Origin: an uncultured Collinsella sp.
GTDB taxonomy: Bacteria > Actinomycetota > Coriobacteriia > Coriobacteriales > Coriobacteriaceae
Assembly: GCA_902489665.1 (NCBI GenBank)
Contig: CABUAT010000017.1
Coordinates: 1-43,135, forward strand
Direction: 5' to 3'
DNA length: 43,135 nt
Position 1 is the stretch's first letter. Each line of letters begins with the position of its first letter. A program made the translations under genes and the position numbers. The notes beneath the pieces were generated by a model. The model worked only from the letters and a program-made list of their open reading frames with translations, made no database searches and was not told where the DNA came from. Of this stretch, positions 40,068-43,135 are shown one piece after another.

Positions 40068-42284
40068 ATGCTCAAAATCTCGAAGGTAATCTTTAGGTCG
40101 CTCCTCTCCTCCAGGTCGCTCTGTGTTGTCGTTGTTGCGTTGATGGTTCTTTGTGCTCTGCCCGTCTTCAGGAGCGCGGCTGGCATCGACGGACGGGTCG
40201 AATACCTCGAGTCGGGAATAACCCGTGTTGAGCAGGAATTGTCAGCATCCTATGCGGATGCGCTTGTGAATGCGGGGGAGGACGGTGTCTATACCTCTTC
40301 ATCAAGCATGCCCGCGCTTCTGTACCCTCTTGCCGCGGGACGTCTTATCTTGGCACCGCTCTCTCCCCTACTTCCGTTTCTGCAGATATCGGATGGAGAG
40401 TACACCTATTATGACGGATCGAAGGAGTACTTGCTATGGGTCGCAACGGCCGTTGCCGTCTCGTTCCTTGCCGCGCGTCTTAACAAACGTGAAAAGCTCA
40501 TCATCCAGGCACCGATGGGCGAGCTGGGTAGACTTGTTGCATCGAGCGTATGGGCGAGTGTTTTTGCAATGCTTGCCGTCCTCGCCATCAATCTTCCAGG
40601 GATAATCGCCGCGCTTGTGAAGAATGGCCCGGGCTCGCCGTTCTATCCGATAGGCTACATTCAATATGCGACTCCGGTTATCAAACCGGCTTGGCTGGTG
40701 TTCGCGCAGACGGCCATCTTGCAATTCTTGGTGGCAGCGTTCATCTCGCTTGTCGTTCACCTTGCCGTGAAGATTGCCAATAACCCTACGCTTGGAATCG
40801 TGTTCGTATGTGCCCTGATGGGGGTGACGATGGTTCCCGGGTATTACGGAAGATCCATCGCTTTACGTGAGTTCGCCCTGTTGAATCCCCTTACGTATGC
40901 GAACACTGAGTTGACCGTCGGCGCCTATAGCCCGTACCCGACAGCGCAGATAGTGAATCTGCCTGGACTTTGCTTCGAGCGTGGCGCGATTGCCCTCGTA
41001 TGCGCAATCGGGATCGAGGTGCTGGCAATTAGCCTGCTTTGCGTTGCTGGAAAGAGCGGCTGCGCGTGCCCGATATCCCCGATTTGTCTTGAGAGAGGTT
41101 CCTTCACTGCATCGAGAACGGCAACTCGTTCGAGCGCTTGTGCCTCCGCCGTTGCATACGTAAGAACGATGGGGAAACTGCTCCTGCGTTCTCCTACCCT
41201 CGCCGTATGCGCGATTGCAATGTCGACGACGATGCTGGCCCCGGCTCTGGTCGAGATGTTTCCTGACGCTGATAACGTTTCCGCTGTTCGGTATAGGGAT
41301 GGGGAGCTCCGTTCAATAGATCGGTATCTAGAGCAGAACGCTGCGAATATGGACGTCGAGGGCAAAGCGGCCCTGGAAGACATGCGGGATGCTCTTTCGG
41401 GTTTCGTGTACGCGCCTATGCCTGCGGAGGGGTTTCGAAGCCTTGCGACGTACGAGCGCGCTCGAGGTGAGCTGGGCGCGGCAGATGCGACTCTCCTGCA
41501 ATCGATCGGAATCGAGCCGGAGACTCCTTCTCGTGCGGAGGCGCGCGCCCTTCTGCTTGAGTCGATCGCGAGCTTGCCGGACCCCAAGGTTTACGAGTTA
41601 AGTACGAAGATGCCCCCATTAATCCTCCTTTCGTATCTCCAGGCAGCGCTTCCCTCCTTATTTTTGCTGTTGCCCGTGGTTGTCACATCGCTCGCGTGCA
41701 CCCACCTGCAGTGTCGTTCCCTTCTGGTTCTCCAGATCCCCGCAACAGCGCATGTGCGTTTTCTGACGGCTGTTGCGCTGGCTCTCCTGCTTGGCTTGGT
41801 GCTGCTTTTGGTGTCGATGGTTCCCGCTGTCGTCGTGTCCGTGATTAAGAACGGTGCGGGTGGATCGGAGTATCCCGTCGCTCTCATTCGGGCGGGAGCT
41901 TCGACAACGTCCATGGTGGGGGAGGCGGTGTTGTGCAGTATTCCGTTGCTGGTCATGGCATACGGCGTGATTTCCGTCGTCGCTGCGTTGACAGCAGCGA
42001 TTAGCCGCAACCCCGTTGTCACCGGAATGGTTTGCGCGGTTCTCTTGGTGTTGGGTTCGTTGAGCGCTCATGTTGAAAGCGTGGGCATGGGCGTCGCGCT
42101 GCTGGCTCCATTCGCCTCGTTTGATCCCGCTTCCCAGGTGGGGACGATTGGGCTCCTTGGGCGAGGGACGAACGCGATGCCTTTTGGAGAGGTCGTCGGC
42201 GCATCGGGCGCTCTGCTGGTGGTCTTGGGCGCCGTATCTCCGTTGATGGTGCGCCTGAGTGTTCCAAAGATCGAAAGGGGATGA
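40068..42284 (+). CDS. ABC-2 type permease with internal duplication
   Basis: A 738-residue membrane protein of about 12-13 helices. Each half has an N-terminal helix, a large extracytoplasmic helical loop (short in half 1, about 130 residues in half 2) and a group of 5-6 helices. The halves are recognisably related: IIAALVKNGPGSPFYPIGYI in half 1 aligns with VVVSVIKNGAGGSEYPVALI in half 2, followed in both by a long hydrophobic pair. It therefore looks like a fused dimer of an exporter permease. The start is ATG 40068 or GTG 40059; neither has a strong ribosome site. The stop overlaps an ATG in the ATPase leader (ATGA), so synthesis is coupled. Substrate unknown; bacteriocin or lipid export/immunity are possibilities only. 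Confidence 0.78.
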   Translation: MLKISKVIFRSLLSSRSLCVVVVALMVLCALPVFRSAAGIDGRVEYLESGITRVEQELSASYADALVNAGEDGVYTSSSSMPALLYPLAAGRLILAPLSPLLPFLQISDGEYTYYDGSKEYLLWVATAVAVSFLAARLNKREKLIIQAPMGELGRLVASSVWASVFAMLAVLAINLPGIIAALVKNGPGSPFYPIGYIQYATPVIKPAWLVFAQTAILQFLVAAFISLVVHLAVKIANNPTLGIVFVCALMGVTMVPGYYGRSIALREFALLNPLTYANTELTVGAYSPYPTAQIVNLPGLCFERGAIALVCAIGIEVLAISLLCVAGKSGCACPISPICLERGSFTASRTATRSSACASAVAYVRTMGKLLLRSPTLAVCAIAMSTTMLAPALVEMFPDADNVSAVRYRDGELRSIDRYLEQNAANMDVEGKAALEDMRDALSGFVYAPMPAEGFRSLATYERARGELGAADATLLQSIGIEPETPSRAEARALLLESIASLPDPKVYELSTKMPPLILLSYLQAALPSLFLLLPVVVTSLACTHLQCRSLLVLQIPATAHVRFLTAVALALLLGLVLLLVSMVPAVVVSVIKNGAGGSEYPVALIRAGASTTSMVGEAVLCSIPLLVMAYGVISVVAALTAAISRNPVVTGMVCAVLLVLGSLSAHVESVGMGVALLAPFASFDPASQVGTIGLLGRGTNAMPFGEVVGASGALLVVLGAVSPLMVRLSVPKIERG

Positions 42285-42289
42285 TCTCG

Positions 42290-43030
42290 ATGATTGACCT
42301 TCAAACGCTGACGATCTCTTATGGAAAGAAGGTGCTCGTAGATTCGGTGAACGCTGAGTTTGCCCCGGGTACGGTCTACGGTCTCGTCGCTCCGAACGGG
42401 CATGGAAAGACGACGTTGCTGCGTGCGATGGCAGGTTTGCCGGGTCCTCGCGTGGACGGGAGCATCGTTCTGGATGAGGTGCAGGGTACGGGTGCGAGAG
42501 AGGTCCGTTCTATGATCTTCTATGCACCTGGTGAGGGGACGCTGCTGTATCCCGGATTGCGTGCGGAAGATCACCTCAAGATGGTTTGCGATATGTGGCC
42601 GCATGCTCGCGATATCGAAGAGATAGTGGAACAAACGCAGATAGGCGAGTTCGCGAAGATGAGGATCCGCACTCTGAGCCAGGGCATGAAGCAGCAGCTT
42701 ACCCTGGCGATTGCGTATGCGACGGGCGCGCGGTACCTTCTATTAGATGAGCCCATGAACGCGCTCGACCCCAGCAGGGTGGACTTGCATTCCGAGATTC
42801 TCAGGAAGCTGGCCGATTCTGGTACGTGCATCATCATGTCATCCCACATCTTGGATTCGGTCGATAGGCTGTGCGATGAGATTCTGTTTTTGAAGGATGG
42901 GAAGCTCATTAGAAGCATTCCGCAAGATGATGCTGCGCCGAAGTCTCCTGGATCCCATTTCGCAAAGCCTGCCGGACGCGCCGAGGGTGCGCTAAGCACG
43001 TATCGGCGACTCTACGAAAAGGGCGGGTAG
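42290..43030 (+). CDS. ABC transporter ATPase
   Basis: A 246-residue ABC ATPase. Walker A PNGHGKTT (consensus GxxGxGKT with H for S/C), signature TLSQGMKQQLTLA, Walker B YLLLDEPMNALDP and the H-loop SSHIL are all present. It powers the duplicated permease. ATG at 42290 is preferred, with aaagggg about 9 bases upstream, over the overlapping ATG at 42281. Confidence 0.93.
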   Translation: MIDLQTLTISYGKKVLVDSVNAEFAPGTVYGLVAPNGHGKTTLLRAMAGLPGPRVDGSIVLDEVQGTGAREVRSMIFYAPGEGTLLYPGLRAEDHLKMVCDMWPHARDIEEIVEQTQIGEFAKMRIRTLSQGMKQQLTLAIAYATGARYLLLDEPMNALDPSRVDLHSEILRKLADSGTCIIMSSHILDSVDRLCDEILFLKDGKLIRSIPQDDAAPKSPGSHFAKPAGRAEGALSTYRRLYEKGG

Positions 43031-43032
43031 AA

Positions 43033-43135
43033 ATGCAAGTTAAAAATCTATGTGGCCAATGTGATACCGTTGAACCCGCATATCGATACCGCTCAGCCAT
43101 TCGCCTCGCCCCCGTCGCACGCATCTTCATTCGGT
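43033..43135 (+). CDS. Third gene of the exporter operon (partial, runs off the window)
   Basis: Open frame of 34 codons from ATG 43033 to the window end, starting 2 bases after the ATPase stop with gggcgggt before it. Begins MQVKNLCGQCDTVEPAYRYR with a CxxC. Not identifiable; the position suggests a third component of the transporter operon. Confidence 0.4.
   Translation, partial: MQVKNLCGQCDTVEPAYRYRSAIRLAPVARIFIR

Overview
The window is about 60% GC and reads as a chromosomal segment of an anaerobic gut Actinomycetota of the class Coriobacteriia, most likely Collinsella or a close relative. The basis is the combination of a high-GC spc/alpha ribosomal block with four-cysteine S14, frequent GTG/TTG starts, a selenium-linked anaerobic catabolic cluster, and ade/citrate-synthase neighbours. 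The genus is an inference; no 16S gene is present.

Layout. (1) 1-3423: a lone GmrSD-like DUF262/DUF1524 defence-type protein and an unknown proline-rich membrane-anchored protein. (2) 3547-10699: a YheO-type PAS/HTH regulator divergent from dpaL, ygeY, ygeW, a mocA-like gene and a hydantoinase. This set is characteristic of the E. coli yge/ygf purine (uric acid) and selenium-linked region. (3) 10809-13493: yqeC divergent from yqeB-xdhC, maturation factors for selenium-dependent molybdenum hydroxylases. This module is bracketed by two copies of the same palindromic element. No hydroxylase, ygfK, ssnA, selD or carbamate kinase gene is in the window. (4) 13805-24444: a ribosomal block that starts abruptly at rplE (no rplN/rplX before it) and runs rpsZ-rpsH-rplF-rplR-rpsE-rpmD-rplO-secY-adk-map-infA-rpmJ-rpsM-rpsK-rpsD-rpoA-rplQ, a strong terminator, then truA. 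(5) 24606-37663: a GT2-like protein, argR, a class A penicillin-binding protein, a U32 peptidase-family protein, tyrS, adenine deaminase, two convergent Cof-type HAD phosphatases and citrate synthase. An ACT-domain gene (37741-38028) lies just upstream of citrate synthase. (6) 38424-43135: a probable island edge with an N-terminally truncated tyrosine recombinase, an Xre regulator + DUF2975 membrane protein pair, and a divergent ABC-2 exporter operon whose permease is an internal tandem duplication. The operon runs off the window.

How the parts fit. DpaL, YgeY, YgeW and the hydantoinase can be drawn as one route: cyclic ureide opening, ureido-acid hydrolysis, carbamoyl transfer to give carbamoyl phosphate, and diaminopropionate cleavage to pyruvate and ammonia. 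The mocA-like protein, YqeC, YqeB and XdhC would supply the hydroxylase cofactor, and adenine deaminase (ade) feeds adenine into hypoxanthine. This pathway view rests on recalled family knowledge and gene order.

Two families of short dispersed palindromic repeats sit at boundaries. One brackets yqeC-yqeB-xdhC and touches the break before rplE. The other flanks a HAD gene and overlaps the ade stop codon. No tRNA, rRNA or CRISPR array was found.
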